Positions 15,844-23,846 of a stretch of 34,307 bases of DNA are shown here, one piece after another. A program made the position numbers and the translations under genes. The notes under the pieces are model-generated. The model was not told the DNA's origin. It searched no databases and worked only from the letters and a program-made list of their open reading frames with translations. The DNA is from JBBARC01 sp040400005 (GTDB lineage: Bacteria > Pseudomonadota > Alphaproteobacteria > Acetobacterales > Acetobacteraceae). The stretch's first letter is position 1. Each line of letters starts with the position of its first letter. Location: positions 1 to 34,307 of the forward strand of contig JBBARC010000041.1 in NCBI GenBank assembly GCA_040400005.1, in the 5' to 3' direction.

Positions 15844-17298
15844 ATGACTGCCCGTGTTGATCGTGACTGTATCCTGCATCTCGGGGTGATGAAAACCGGC
15901 ACCACGTCGATACAGCACGCGTTTAACGTGCGCCGCGACACCCTGCTGGCGCACGGCGTATGCTATCCGCGCAGCCCTGGCGCACAGGCGCATTACCTGT
16001 TTCCCGCCTCTCTCGCCCCCACCTTCGCCAACCATCCGGGCCTGACACCGCTTTGGCTTGGCATGGATCCGCTGCTGTGTATGGATAATTTTTGGGCGGC
16101 GTTTGGTGCCGAAATGGCAGCCCTGCCCGATACAGTTCATCAGATTATTATATCTTCGGAAACCTTTTCAACCCTTCTGCAAACCCCGGACCAGGTGGCA
16201 GCGGTCGCTGCCCGGTTGGCACCATGGTGCACACGCGTGCGGGTGATTGTTTATATCCGCCGCCAGGATCAATTCCGCGCAAGCCTTTACAGCCAACTTT
16301 TGCGCGAAGGCCTGGCGGTTCACCCTGAGTTGCCGATCGACCGCCCAGCGGCCGATTATTACCTGCCGATGCTGACGCGCTGGGCGTCGGTGTTTGGGCA
16401 AAGCGCCATTACCCCACGTATTTACGACCGCGCCGAGCTGGTTGGCGGTGACGTGGTCACCGATTTTGCAACCCTATGCGGGATTGACCCCGCCATGCTG
16501 GCCGGCGTTGAAGCTGAACGTAACGTTTCAATAACCGAAACCGCGCAAGCCGTACTCTGTGCCGCCGCCCATCAATTTTCAAACCAAACCGGCGCCCGCC
16601 CATCGCCCGCCGTCAAAAGCTGGCGACATACGGTTGAGATTATCGACGATCTCGCCCCCGGCCGTGGCTGGCGGCCAACGCAAGCCGATGCGCGCGCCTA
16701 TATGTTGAAATTGGCCGATAATAACGAGGCCGTTCGCGCCCAATGGTTTCCCGCGCGGGCGCATCTGTTTTCTGATAACTTCGATGACCTGCCGCAGCAC
16801 CTAACCCCACCAACGGCGGATGCGATTAGCGCCTTGGCGGTGGCGGCACTGGTTAGCGCATGTAGCGGGTCGGTGCGGCTAGACGCTGCCCACGCGATGG
16901 CCCAATACCGCGCCTATAACAAACTCAACGACACGCGCGGAATGCGCACCTGCCTGCAGCGCATACTGGCCGAACAGCCCGATTTCTTTGACGCCAATTT
17001 GGAAATGGCGCGGTTCTATTTGGCGCGCGGCAAATTTGCCGTGGCCCGGGTTTATGGTGCCGCTTTACGACGCATCGACCCTGACAATGCCCTCACAGCC
17101 CGCTTAAACGACCGCCTCGATCGCGAGGAAGACCTTGCCGCCCGCGCCNNNNNNNNNNNNNNNNNNNNNNNNNNNNNNNNNNNNNNNNNNNNNNNNNNNN
17201 NNNNNNNNNNNNNNNNNNNNNNNNNNNNNNNNNNNNNNNNNNNNNNNNCCGCGCCAGCGCACCGCCCCCCAGCCAGGCGCAACACCACCCCCGCCTGA
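15844..17298 (+). CDS. Sulfotransferase-family protein, copy 2 (contains assembly gap)
   Basis: A tandem paralogue of the gene at 14184. Shared segments include LHLGVMKTGTTSIQ (PAPS 5' loop, residues about 11-24), VYIRRQDQFRASLYSQ, ITPRIYDRAELVGGDVV and GRGWRPTQADARAY, and the TPR-like C-terminal part is also shared (LARGKFAVARVYGAALRRIDPDN). Start ATG 15844 aligns with the sister protein; the frame is open back to 15769. A 100-N gap at 17149-17248 hides the tail. Taken literally the frame stops at 17298; a gap divisible by 3 would end at 17320. The gene has no clear Shine-Dalgarno and follows its partner by 90 bp. The acceptor is unknown. Confidence 0.75.
   Translation: MTARVDRDCILHLGVMKTGTTSIQHAFNVRRDTLLAHGVCYPRSPGAQAHYLFPASLAPTFANHPGLTPLWLGMDPLLCMDNFWAAFGAEMAALPDTVHQIIISSETFSTLLQTPDQVAAVAARLAPWCTRVRVIVYIRRQDQFRASLYSQLLREGLAVHPELPIDRPAADYYLPMLTRWASVFGQSAITPRIYDRAELVGGDVVTDFATLCGIDPAMLAGVEAERNVSITETAQAVLCAAAHQFSNQTGARPSPAVKSWRHTVEIIDDLAPGRGWRPTQADARAYMLKLADNNEAVRAQWFPARAHLFSDNFDDLPQHLTPPTADAISALAVAALVSACSGSVRLDAAHAMAQYRAYNKLNDTRGMRTCLQRILAEQPDFFDANLEMARFYLARGKFAVARVYGAALRRIDPDNALTARLNDRLDREEDLAARAXXXXXXXXXXXXXXXXXXXXXXXXXXXXXXXXXXAPAHRPPARRNTTPA
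17149..17248. other. Assembly gap (100 N) in the second sulfotransferase tail
   Basis: Exactly 100 N. GC-rich CCGCGCC-like sequence stands on both sides, which suggests another unresolved repeat, but too little of it is left to define a unit. Confidence 0.95.
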
Positions 17299-17329
17299 CA
17301 AGTGCCACCGCGCATGCTAACCGCGCGCA

Positions 17330-18661
17330 ATGCAACACGCGATCACCGCCACCGCCCACCCCAGCAGCCGCCCACTGACCGGCGATATCACCGTGCCCGG
17401 CGACAAATCCATTTCGCACCGCGCCCTGATGTTTGCAGCCTTGGCGATTGGGCAAACCACGATCACCGGCCTACTGACTGGCGAAGATGTGCTACGCACG
17501 GCGGCGGCTATGCGTGCCTTGGGCGCCGATGTGCGGGATATGGGCGCCGGCCAATGGCAGGTCGGCGGCGCCGGTTTGGGCGCGCTGCGCGAACCCGAAG
17601 ATGTGCTCGATATGGGCAATTCCGGCACGGCTGCACGCCTGCTTGCCGGCATTTTGGCAACCCACCCGATTTTTTCAGTGCTCACCGGCGACGCCAGCCT
17701 GCGCCGCCGCCCGATGGCGCGTGTCACCACACCATTAGCCGCCACTGGTGCGCGCTTCAGCGGCCGCGCCGGCGGCCGCCTGCCCATCGCCATTGACGGC
17801 ACCGGCGAAGCCCTGCCCATTCGCTACCGCCTGCCGGTGGCCTCCGCCCAGGTGAAATCCGCCATTTTGCTGGCAGGCTTAAACGCCCGCGGCGAAACGC
17901 TGGTGGAAGAACCCGTGCCCACCCGCGACCATAGCGAAAACATGCTGCGCCATTTTGGCGCAACCGTGCAGGTGTACGCCGCCCCCGATGGCACCCGCAG
18001 CATTCATTTAACCGGCCAGCCGATATTACGTGCCGCCAACGTCGCCGTGCCCGGCGATCCGTCATCGGCCGCTTTCGTGGTGGTCGCGGCACTGCTGGTG
18101 GCAGGCTCTGCCGTCACCATTCGCAATGTCGGCCTCAACCCGTTGCGCACCGGCCTGTTCACCACGTTACGAGAGATGGGCGCCGAACTGGCCATCACCA
18201 ATGAACGTAACGAAGGCGGCGAACCGGTCGGCGATATTTTGGCCCAATCCGCGCAACTTACCGCAGTCGACGTGCCGCCCGAGCGCGCCGCCAGCATGAT
18301 CGACGAATACCCCATTTTGGCCGTCGCCGCCGCCTGCGCCCGCGGCACCACCCGCCTGCGCGGGCTGCACGAATTGCGCGTGAAAGAAAGCGACCGCGTA
18401 GCCGCTACCGCCGCCCTATTGCAGGCCAATGGCGTGCGGGTGGAAATTGAAGGTGATGACCTTATCGTGCACGGCACCGGCGCCCCGCCCCCCGGCGGCG
18501 GCCTTGTTGCAACCCACATGGATCACCGCCTGGCGATGAGCGGCCTGGTGTTGGGCATGGCAGCGGCAGCGGCGGTAACCGTGGACGACGTGCGGTTTAT
18601 CGAAACCAGCTTTCCCGGTTTCACCGGCCTGATGCGTGGCCTGGGGGCAGATTTCTTATGA
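17330..18661 (+). CDS. aroA: 3-phosphoshikimate 1-carboxyvinyltransferase (EPSP synthase)
   Basis: A 443-residue enzyme joining shikimate-3-phosphate with phosphoenolpyruvate on the way to aromatic amino acids. Signatures in order are VPGDKSISHRALM, MGNSGTAARLLAG, DEYPILAVAAACARG, LHELRVKESDRVAA and MDHRLAMSGLVLGMAAA. The LRVKESDR form of the fourth motif resembles class II enzymes rather than the E. coli type. The PEP-site loop has GNSGT, not the GNAAT of the glyphosate-tolerant CP4 enzyme. cmk begins at its last codon with an ATGA overlap, the usual aroA-cmk pairing in alphaproteobacteria. Confidence 0.95.
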   Translation: MQHAITATAHPSSRPLTGDITVPGDKSISHRALMFAALAIGQTTITGLLTGEDVLRTAAAMRALGADVRDMGAGQWQVGGAGLGALREPEDVLDMGNSGTAARLLAGILATHPIFSVLTGDASLRRRPMARVTTPLAATGARFSGRAGGRLPIAIDGTGEALPIRYRLPVASAQVKSAILLAGLNARGETLVEEPVPTRDHSENMLRHFGATVQVYAAPDGTRSIHLTGQPILRAANVAVPGDPSSAAFVVVAALLVAGSAVTIRNVGLNPLRTGLFTTLREMGAELAITNERNEGGEPVGDILAQSAQLTAVDVPPERAASMIDEYPILAVAAACARGTTRLRGLHELRVKESDRVAATAALLQANGVRVEIEGDDLIVHGTGAPPPGGGLVATHMDHRLAMSGLVLGMAAAAAVTVDDVRFIETSFPGFTGLMRGLGADFL

Positions 18662-19293
18662 CCCTGATTATCGCCATCGACGGCCCCGCCGCCGCCGGCA
18701 AAGGCACCCTGGCCCGCCGCATCGCCCAACGTTATGGCCTGCCCTATCTCGATACCGGGTTGCTCTACCGCGCGGTTGCGCGCCGCGTGCTAGATCGCAA
18801 TCTCGATCCCGCCAATGCCGCCGATGCCGGCACCCAAGCCCAGGCTTTACTGCCCACCGACCTTAACGCCACCAATCTGCGCACGCCCGAGGTCGATCTT
18901 GCCGCAGCAGCCGTTGCCAGTATCCCCGCCGTACGCGCAGCCTTGCTCGATTTCCAGCGCCGCTTTGGCAACGCCCATGGCGCGGTATTGGATGGCCGCG
19001 ATATCGGCACAGTCATCTTCCCCGATGCCACCGCCAAGCTTTTCGTCACCGCAAGTGTCGCCGCCCGCGCCGGCCGGCGCCACCGCGAAATGATCGGGCG
19101 CGGTATGGCCGCTGATTTGGCCGTGGTAACACGCGACCTGCAAGCCCGCGACGCCGCCGATCTGGCGCGTGCCGCAGCACCATTAAAACCGGCCGATGAT
19201 GCGGTGTTGCTGGATACAACTGATCTTGATGCTGATGCCGCTTTTGCCGCGGCTTGCCGTATTTTGGCGGATAAAGGGGTGCCAAAGGTTTAG
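18658..19293 (+). CDS. cmk: Cytidylate kinase
   Basis: A 211-residue P-loop kinase that phosphorylates CMP and dCMP. It begins IAIDGPAAAGKGTLARRIAQ (Walker A), then YLDTGLLYRAVA, then DGRDIGTVIFPDATAKLF and RDLQARDAADLARAAAPLKP, all typical. It starts at the ATGA overlap with aroA, so translation is probably coupled. The next gene in most relatives is rpsA, which is absent here. Instead a half-copy of the palindromic repeat starts 8 bp after the stop. Confidence 0.95.
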   Translation: MTLIIAIDGPAAAGKGTLARRIAQRYGLPYLDTGLLYRAVARRVLDRNLDPANAADAGTQAQALLPTDLNATNLRTPEVDLAAAAVASIPAVRAALLDFQRRFGNAHGAVLDGRDIGTVIFPDATAKLFVTASVAARAGRRHREMIGRGMAADLAVVTRDLQARDAADLARAAAPLKPADDAVLLDTTDLDADAAFAAACRILADKGVPKV

Positions 19294-19301
19294 GCAAGAA
19301 C

Positions 19302-19340
19302 CTTCTTTTTCTGAAGAAAAAGAAGCAAAAAGACTTTTAT
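19302..19340. repeat. Dispersed palindromic repeat, copy 4 (half copy after cmk)
   Basis: Only one end is kept: the perfect 10-bp hairpin (CTTCTTTTTC 19302-19311, loop TGAA, GAAAAAGAAG 19316-19325) and the arm CAAAAAGACTTTTAT (19326-19340). The centre and the second arm are missing. It begins 9 bp past the cmk stop and may now serve as a 3'-end hairpin for the aroA-cmk transcript. Confidence 0.65.
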
Positions 19341-19405
19341 GCCGTTGGGTTTTTTGCGTTTTGGCAGGGGTGAATTTAGGCCAACTATTTATACGCATGC
19401 ACCAG

Positions 19406-19780
19406 CTATGGCGCGGGTTTGTATTTGGGCTGATCGATCGCAAGCCTTGCCTTCGTTTCAGCGGCTAAATGCACCAGCAACGCAGGGTTATTGGCAGCGA
19501 TCTTGCCCGTGCGAATCTGCTCAATCAACATATCGCGCAACTCTGCGGGCTCTGCCTGCATGTTGAGTAAATCACTTAAGCGATTGGCCGATCCGCTGAC
19601 CATCGCCGGGCCTTGCTGCAGCTCACGCAGCACCGTTGCCAACGCATTGCGGGCCACCAGCGCAAGATAAGCATCGCGGCCCTGGCGGGTAGGTTGGCTT
19701 TCGGCCAGCCATTCCATCACCGCCTCCAACAATTCCGCAGCGGTTGGGTGGGTCATGATGCTGCTGGTTGCGTCGGTCAT
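19406..19780 (-). CDS. DUF6285 small protein, LvaB-like partner of the phosphotransferase
   Basis: A 124-residue protein with THPTAAELLEAVMEWL, a central LVARNALATVLRELQQGP and an Ala/Leu-rich end, matching the DUF6285 family. Such proteins sit next to aminoglycoside-phosphotransferase-like kinases; in the Pseudomonas putida levulinate pathway the partner LvaB is needed with the kinase LvaA. Its first codon overlaps the stop of the phosphotransferase gene as ATGA, so the two are translated together. A shorter start is the ATG at 19756. The assignment rests on length, motif and context. Confidence 0.72.
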   Translation of the reverse strand: MTDATSSIMTHPTAAELLEAVMEWLAESQPTRQGRDAYLALVARNALATVLRELQQGPAMVSGSANRLSDLLNMQAEPAELRDMLIEQIRTGKIAANNPALLVHLAAETKARLAIDQPKYKPAP

Positions 19781-20763
19781 AACCCTTGCTCCATCAACAC
19801 CAACAAATCCGCCTCACATTCGCTCACCCGCCGGCCAATCGCCGCGCGTTCCATCGACCTATCCGCACCCGTGGCAAACGCCGAGAACATCATTTCGCAC
19901 ATCACCGCCCATTTTAACGATCCCAGCATGTGCCAAAAGCGAATGCGGGCAAGCGGCGGTGGTGTGCCGCCGGCGTGCTGATAGCCGGGCAGCAAATCGT
20001 GTAAATGGCCAAAGCCGCCAACCACAAAATCGGCTGCGCCAAAACGCCAGGAGTTCACACATAGCCAGCCAATATCCTCGGCGGGGTCCCCTAAATGCGA
20101 TAATTCCCAATCCAGCACGGCCACCAGCCCGGGTGTGGGCGCGCAATCTGGCGCAATCATCAAATTGCCGGTGCGAAAATCGCCATGCAGCAACTGCGGC
20201 GTTACCTGGGCTGGCACGCGGGCAGAAAGGTATTGAAAAGCCGCCTCCAACACTGGCCTTGCCCCACCTATGCTGCGGTGAATCTGCTGGTAATGCGATA
20301 GGGTTTCAGCCGCATCAAGCGTCGCCAGCGACGGCACGCTGTCGGGCGCAATAGCATGAATACGGGCCAGCGCGCTGCCACACTGATACGCCAAAGTGTT
20401 GCGTCCTTCAGCAAAATCGGCGCCCATCACAATTTTACGGCCCAGCGTTTCGCCCGCCACATAGGCCATGATGTAAGCCTCCCCCAAGCCCTCCTCTGGC
20501 GTGCACAGATGGATCAGGTTAGGCACCACAACCCCGGCACTGGCGGCAGCCAGCAGCAAGGCAGCCTCGGTTGCCAGCGGCAGCGAATCAACCAAAACCG
20601 ATGCCGCATTGCCGGCCCTGCGGCGCAGAATACGGGTTTCACCGGCGTGCTGAAAAATCCAGGTTTCCAGGCTGGCGCCACCGGTTAAGCGCCGCAGCCC
20701 GGCAACCGGCCCGCCGCCTAAGCACGCCGCCAACAACGCCGCCATATTGGTATGCTGGTCCAC
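19777..20763 (-). CDS. APH-fold phosphotransferase, LvaA-like 4-hydroxyacyl-CoA kinase (probable)
   Basis: A 328-residue choline/aminoglycoside kinase-fold protein. The catalytic loop is LLHGDFRTGNLM and the metal-binding segment LDWELSHLGDPAEDIGW. The glycine-rich start GLRRLTGGASLETWIF is also typical. Its neighbours are a DUF6285 protein and an acyl-CoA dehydrogenase, the same trio as LvaA, LvaB and LvaC, where the kinase phosphorylates the 4-hydroxyl of a hydroxyacyl-CoA. It is therefore more likely an acyl-CoA kinase than a drug-resistance enzyme. Start GTG 20763, with GAGGTGG upstream; an ATG lies at 20745. It is divergent from the dehydrogenase gene (127 bp). Confidence 0.78.
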   Translation of the reverse strand: MDQHTNMAALLAACLGGGPVAGLRRLTGGASLETWIFQHAGETRILRRRAGNAASVLVDSLPLATEAALLLAAASAGVVVPNLIHLCTPEEGLGEAYIMAYVAGETLGRKIVMGADFAEGRNTLAYQCGSALARIHAIAPDSVPSLATLDAAETLSHYQQIHRSIGGARPVLEAAFQYLSARVPAQVTPQLLHGDFRTGNLMIAPDCAPTPGLVAVLDWELSHLGDPAEDIGWLCVNSWRFGAADFVVGGFGHLHDLLPGYQHAGGTPPPLARIRFWHMLGSLKWAVMCEMMFSAFATGADRSMERAAIGRRVSECEADLLVLMEQGL

Positions 20764-20890
20764 CTAAAATCCACCTCGCATGACTAGCGCCTAGCCTGTC
20801 GTGTGCGGCACCGGCTTGCAAGGCCTCGCCTGTGCTGCCCTAATGGACAGTAATGACACCAAAGACGCCATAAAAACACCGAGGATCGCC

Positions 20891-22162
20891 ATGGATTTCG
20901 ACCTGCCCGCAGAGCTAACCGCATACCTGGCCGAACTAGACCGGTTTATTGATACCGAAATCAAACCGCTGGAAGCGATCGACGACAACATCCGTTTTTT
21001 CGACCACCGCCGCGAATATGCGCGCACCGATTTCGAAAATAACGGCCTGCCCCGGCCGGAATGGGAACATTTGCTGCGCCGTGCGGTAAAATGTGCCGAT
21101 GCCGCCGGCCATTGGCGTTTTTCATCCCCCGTGCGCTGGGGCGGCAAAGATGGCTCCAACCTCGCCATGGCAGTGATCCGCGAACACTTGGCCGCCAAAG
21201 GTTTGGGCCTGCACAACGATTTGCAAAACGAACACTCCATTGTCGGCAACCAGCCATTTGTGCAAATGTTCGAAAATTTCGGCACCCCAGACCAGCAAGC
21301 CGAATTTATCCCCGGTGGCTTTGCCGGCACTCGCATTCTGGCCTTTGGCCTAACCGAACCCGAACACGGATCGGATGCCACCCACATGGAAACCACGGCG
21401 GTGGCCGAACAACGCGATGGCATAGATGGGTATCTCATCAACGGTGAAAAAATGTGGATCACCGGCATGCATGTAGCAACACATTGCGCAACCTTTGCCC
21501 GCATTTCCGGCAAAGCCGGTGATGCCCGGGGTATTGCCTGCCTGCTGGTGCCCAACCCTGCACCGGGCTTACAAATTGAAGAATATATGTGGACATTTAA
21601 CATGCCCACCGATCATCCCCGCCTAAGCTTTACCAATGTGTGGGTGCCGGCAACCGCCTTGCTGGGGTCACCGGAATTCGGCTTGGCGGTGGCGCAATCT
21701 TTCGTGCACCAAAACCGCATTCGCCAGGCCGCGTCATCGCTGGGGGCGGCCGATTTTTGCATCAAAGAAAGTGTCACCTATGCCCGCGCGCGCAAACCGT
21801 TTGGCGAGGAATTGGCCAAAAACCAAGCTATTCAATGGCCGCTGGTGGAACTGGCAACCCAGGTAGAAATGCTGCGCTTGCTTATTCGCAAAACCGCATG
21901 GGAGATGGACCGCCTGCCCCACCGCGAGGTTGAACGCCAAATTTCCGATAAGGTGTCGATGTGCAATTACTGGGCAAACCGCCTGGTGTGCGAAGCCGCC
22001 GACCGTGCCATGCAAATTCATGGCGGCCTTGGCTATTCGCGGCACAAACCGTTTGAACATATTTACCGCCATCACCGGCGCTACCGCATTACCGAAGGGG
22101 CCGAAGAAATTCAGATGCGCAAGGTTGCAGCCCATTTGTTTGGCTATATTAGCCGAAAATGA
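20891..22162 (+). CDS. Acyl-CoA dehydrogenase family protein, LvaC-like (probable)
   Basis: A 423-residue FAD protein with the acyl-CoA dehydrogenase fold. FGLTEPEHGSDATHMETTAV lies in the FAD region, INGEKMWITGM is the middle-domain signature, and the C-terminus is YRITEGAEEIQMRKVAAHLFGYISRK. The start is ATG 20891 with GAGGA five bases before it; the open frame to 20801 is not supported. With the divergent kinase and DUF6285 protein it matches the LvaC step, which handles the 4-phosphoacyl-CoA and moves the oxygen to position 3. An ordinary dehydrogenase is the alternative. Confidence 0.8.
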   Translation: MDFDLPAELTAYLAELDRFIDTEIKPLEAIDDNIRFFDHRREYARTDFENNGLPRPEWEHLLRRAVKCADAAGHWRFSSPVRWGGKDGSNLAMAVIREHLAAKGLGLHNDLQNEHSIVGNQPFVQMFENFGTPDQQAEFIPGGFAGTRILAFGLTEPEHGSDATHMETTAVAEQRDGIDGYLINGEKMWITGMHVATHCATFARISGKAGDARGIACLLVPNPAPGLQIEEYMWTFNMPTDHPRLSFTNVWVPATALLGSPEFGLAVAQSFVHQNRIRQAASSLGAADFCIKESVTYARARKPFGEELAKNQAIQWPLVELATQVEMLRLLIRKTAWEMDRLPHREVERQISDKVSMCNYWANRLVCEAADRAMQIHGGLGYSRHKPFEHIYRHHRRYRITEGAEEIQMRKVAAHLFGYISRK

Positions 22163-22202
22163 AAATGCGGAATTTTTTTGCCGTTAAAAATCTTCCCCAG
22201 CC

Positions 22203-22267
22203 AATCGGGTGGCAGTCAGACCCTTTTTTTTCGGAAGTCAAAAGAAGGGTCTTACTTTCACCCGATT
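22203..22267. repeat. Dispersed palindromic repeat, copy 5 (short variant before the polyamine cluster)
   Basis: Nested inverted repeats: AATCGGGTG (22203-22211) with CACCCGATT (22259-22267), and GACCCTT (22219-22225) with AAGGGTC (22245-22251). The loop holds CGGAAGTCAAAAGAA, resembling the CGGAGGTCAAAAAGAA of copy 3, so it is a shortened member of the same subfamily. It lies in the 193 bp between the dehydrogenase and the aldehyde dehydrogenase; nothing else is evident there. Confidence 0.55.
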
Positions 22268-22355
22268 ACCCTGCAAACCCGCCGCTTAGCCCTTGCGCGC
22301 CACCTTGGTTTTGTGATCACATTTTACCGGTTCACGCAGTTAGGGGTAGTACGCC

Positions 22356-23846
22356 ATGTCCACGCCGATAGATTGGCATGTCCGCGCCAAAACCGCGGCC
22401 TTCGCAACCGATGCCTGGATCGACGGGCGTTACACCCCTGCCGCCGATGGCAAACGCTTTGCCCGGATCAGCCCGATCGACGGCCGCCACCTGGCCGATG
22501 TCGCCTTTTGCGGCGTGGCCGATGTCGACCGCGCCGTGGCATCGGGGCGCGCCGCCTTCGCCGATGGTCGCTGGTCCAAGCTCGCCCCCGCCGCGCGCAA
22601 AAAGATTCTGCAACGCGCCGCCGACCTGATCGATGCCCATGCGGATGAGCTGGCGCTGACCGAAACCTTGGATATGGGTAAGCCGATCGCCGACAGCCTG
22701 GCGGTGGACGTGCCCGGCACCACGCGCTGCCTGCGCTGGTTCGCCGAGGCAGTGGACAAAATTTACGACGAAATCGCCCCCACCGGCCCGCACGCGCTGG
22801 CCTTGATCACGCGCGAGCCGGTCGGCGTGGTCGGCGCCGTGGTGCCGTGGAATTTTCCCATGATCATGGCGATGTGGAAACTGGCTCCCGCTTTGGCCGC
22901 CGGCAATTCGGTGGTGCTGAAACCGGCCGAACAAAGCCCGCTCACCGCTTTGCGCCTGGCCGCCTTATTTGCCGAAGCCGGCCTGCCCGATGGCGTGTTA
23001 AATGTGGTGCCCGGCGATGGCCCGGTAACCGGGCGCGCGATTGGGCTGCACGGCGATATCGATGCGGTCGGCTTCACCGGATCAACCGAAATCGGCAAGC
23101 TGTTTTTGCAATATTCCGGTCAATCTAACATGAAACGCGTGTGGCTGGAATGCGGCGGCAAAAGCCCGTTGATCATTATGCGCGATTGCCGCGATCTGGC
23201 GCGCGCCGCCGAAATTGCCGCGAGCGCGATTTTCTATAACCAGGGCGAAATGTGCACCGCGGGATCGCGCCTGCTGCTCGATGCGCCGATCCGCGATGAG
23301 TTTTTGGACCTGGTTTTAGGCCATGCCAGGGCCCGCAACATTGGCAACCCGCTTGATATAGCAACCGATGTTGGCGCCATGGTGGAACAACGCCACATGC
23401 AGCGCGTGCTTGAGTACGTGGCAGTGGGGGCAGCCGAGGGTGCCCGGTTGCGCGTGGGTGGTGCGCAGGTGCGCGCCGAAACCGGCGGGTTTTATGTTGA
23501 ACCCACAGTGTTCGATCAGGTCACCCCCACCATGCGTATCGCCCAGGAAGAAATTTTTGGCCCCGTTCTGGCAGCGTTAGAGTTTGACGGCATCGACCAG
23601 GCCATCAGCATTGCCAACGGCACCATCTACGGCCTGGGATCGGCGATTTTTACCCGCGATATCGATACCGCACTGCGTGCCAGCCGCGCCCTGCGGGCAG
23701 GGTTGGTGTATGTCAATTGCTACGATGCCGATGATACCACGGTGCCGTTTGGCGGCTTTGGCCAATCGGGCAATGGCCGCGACAAATCCCTGCACGCCTT
23801 CGATAAATATACCGAACTGAAAACCACCTGGATTGCCCTTTCATGA
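22356..23846 (+). CDS. puuC: Aldehyde dehydrogenase, PuuC type (gamma-aminobutyraldehyde class)
   Basis: A 496-residue NAD(P)-dependent aldehyde dehydrogenase. PWNFPMIMAMWKLAPALAAG and GFTGSTEIGKLF bind the cofactor, LECGGKSP holds the catalytic Glu and NQGEMCTAGSR the nucleophilic Cys. The length and motifs fit PuuC or the similar aldehyde dehydrogenases that oxidise 4-aminobutanal or its gamma-glutamyl form. The next genes, a polyamine transaminase and transporter, support that role. No glutamine-synthetase-like PuuA/SpuI is present, so free 4-aminobutanal from direct transamination is the likely substrate. The stop overlaps the next start (ATGA). Confidence 0.85.
   Translation: MSTPIDWHVRAKTAAFATDAWIDGRYTPAADGKRFARISPIDGRHLADVAFCGVADVDRAVASGRAAFADGRWSKLAPAARKKILQRAADLIDAHADELALTETLDMGKPIADSLAVDVPGTTRCLRWFAEAVDKIYDEIAPTGPHALALITREPVGVVGAVVPWNFPMIMAMWKLAPALAAGNSVVLKPAEQSPLTALRLAALFAEAGLPDGVLNVVPGDGPVTGRAIGLHGDIDAVGFTGSTEIGKLFLQYSGQSNMKRVWLECGGKSPLIIMRDCRDLARAAEIAASAIFYNQGEMCTAGSRLLLDAPIRDEFLDLVLGHARARNIGNPLDIATDVGAMVEQRHMQRVLEYVAVGAAEGARLRVGGAQVRAETGGFYVEPTVFDQVTPTMRIAQEEIFGPVLAALEFDGIDQAISIANGTIYGLGSAIFTRDIDTALRASRALRAGLVYVNCYDADDTTVPFGGFGQSGNGRDKSLHAFDKYTELKTTWIALS

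Noticed and set aside
15549..15941. Minus-strand frame with SLEESLEES repeats through the tandem array
   Set aside because: It is the reverse reading of the SDSS repeat, kept open only by the repeat itself; no start signal or homology.
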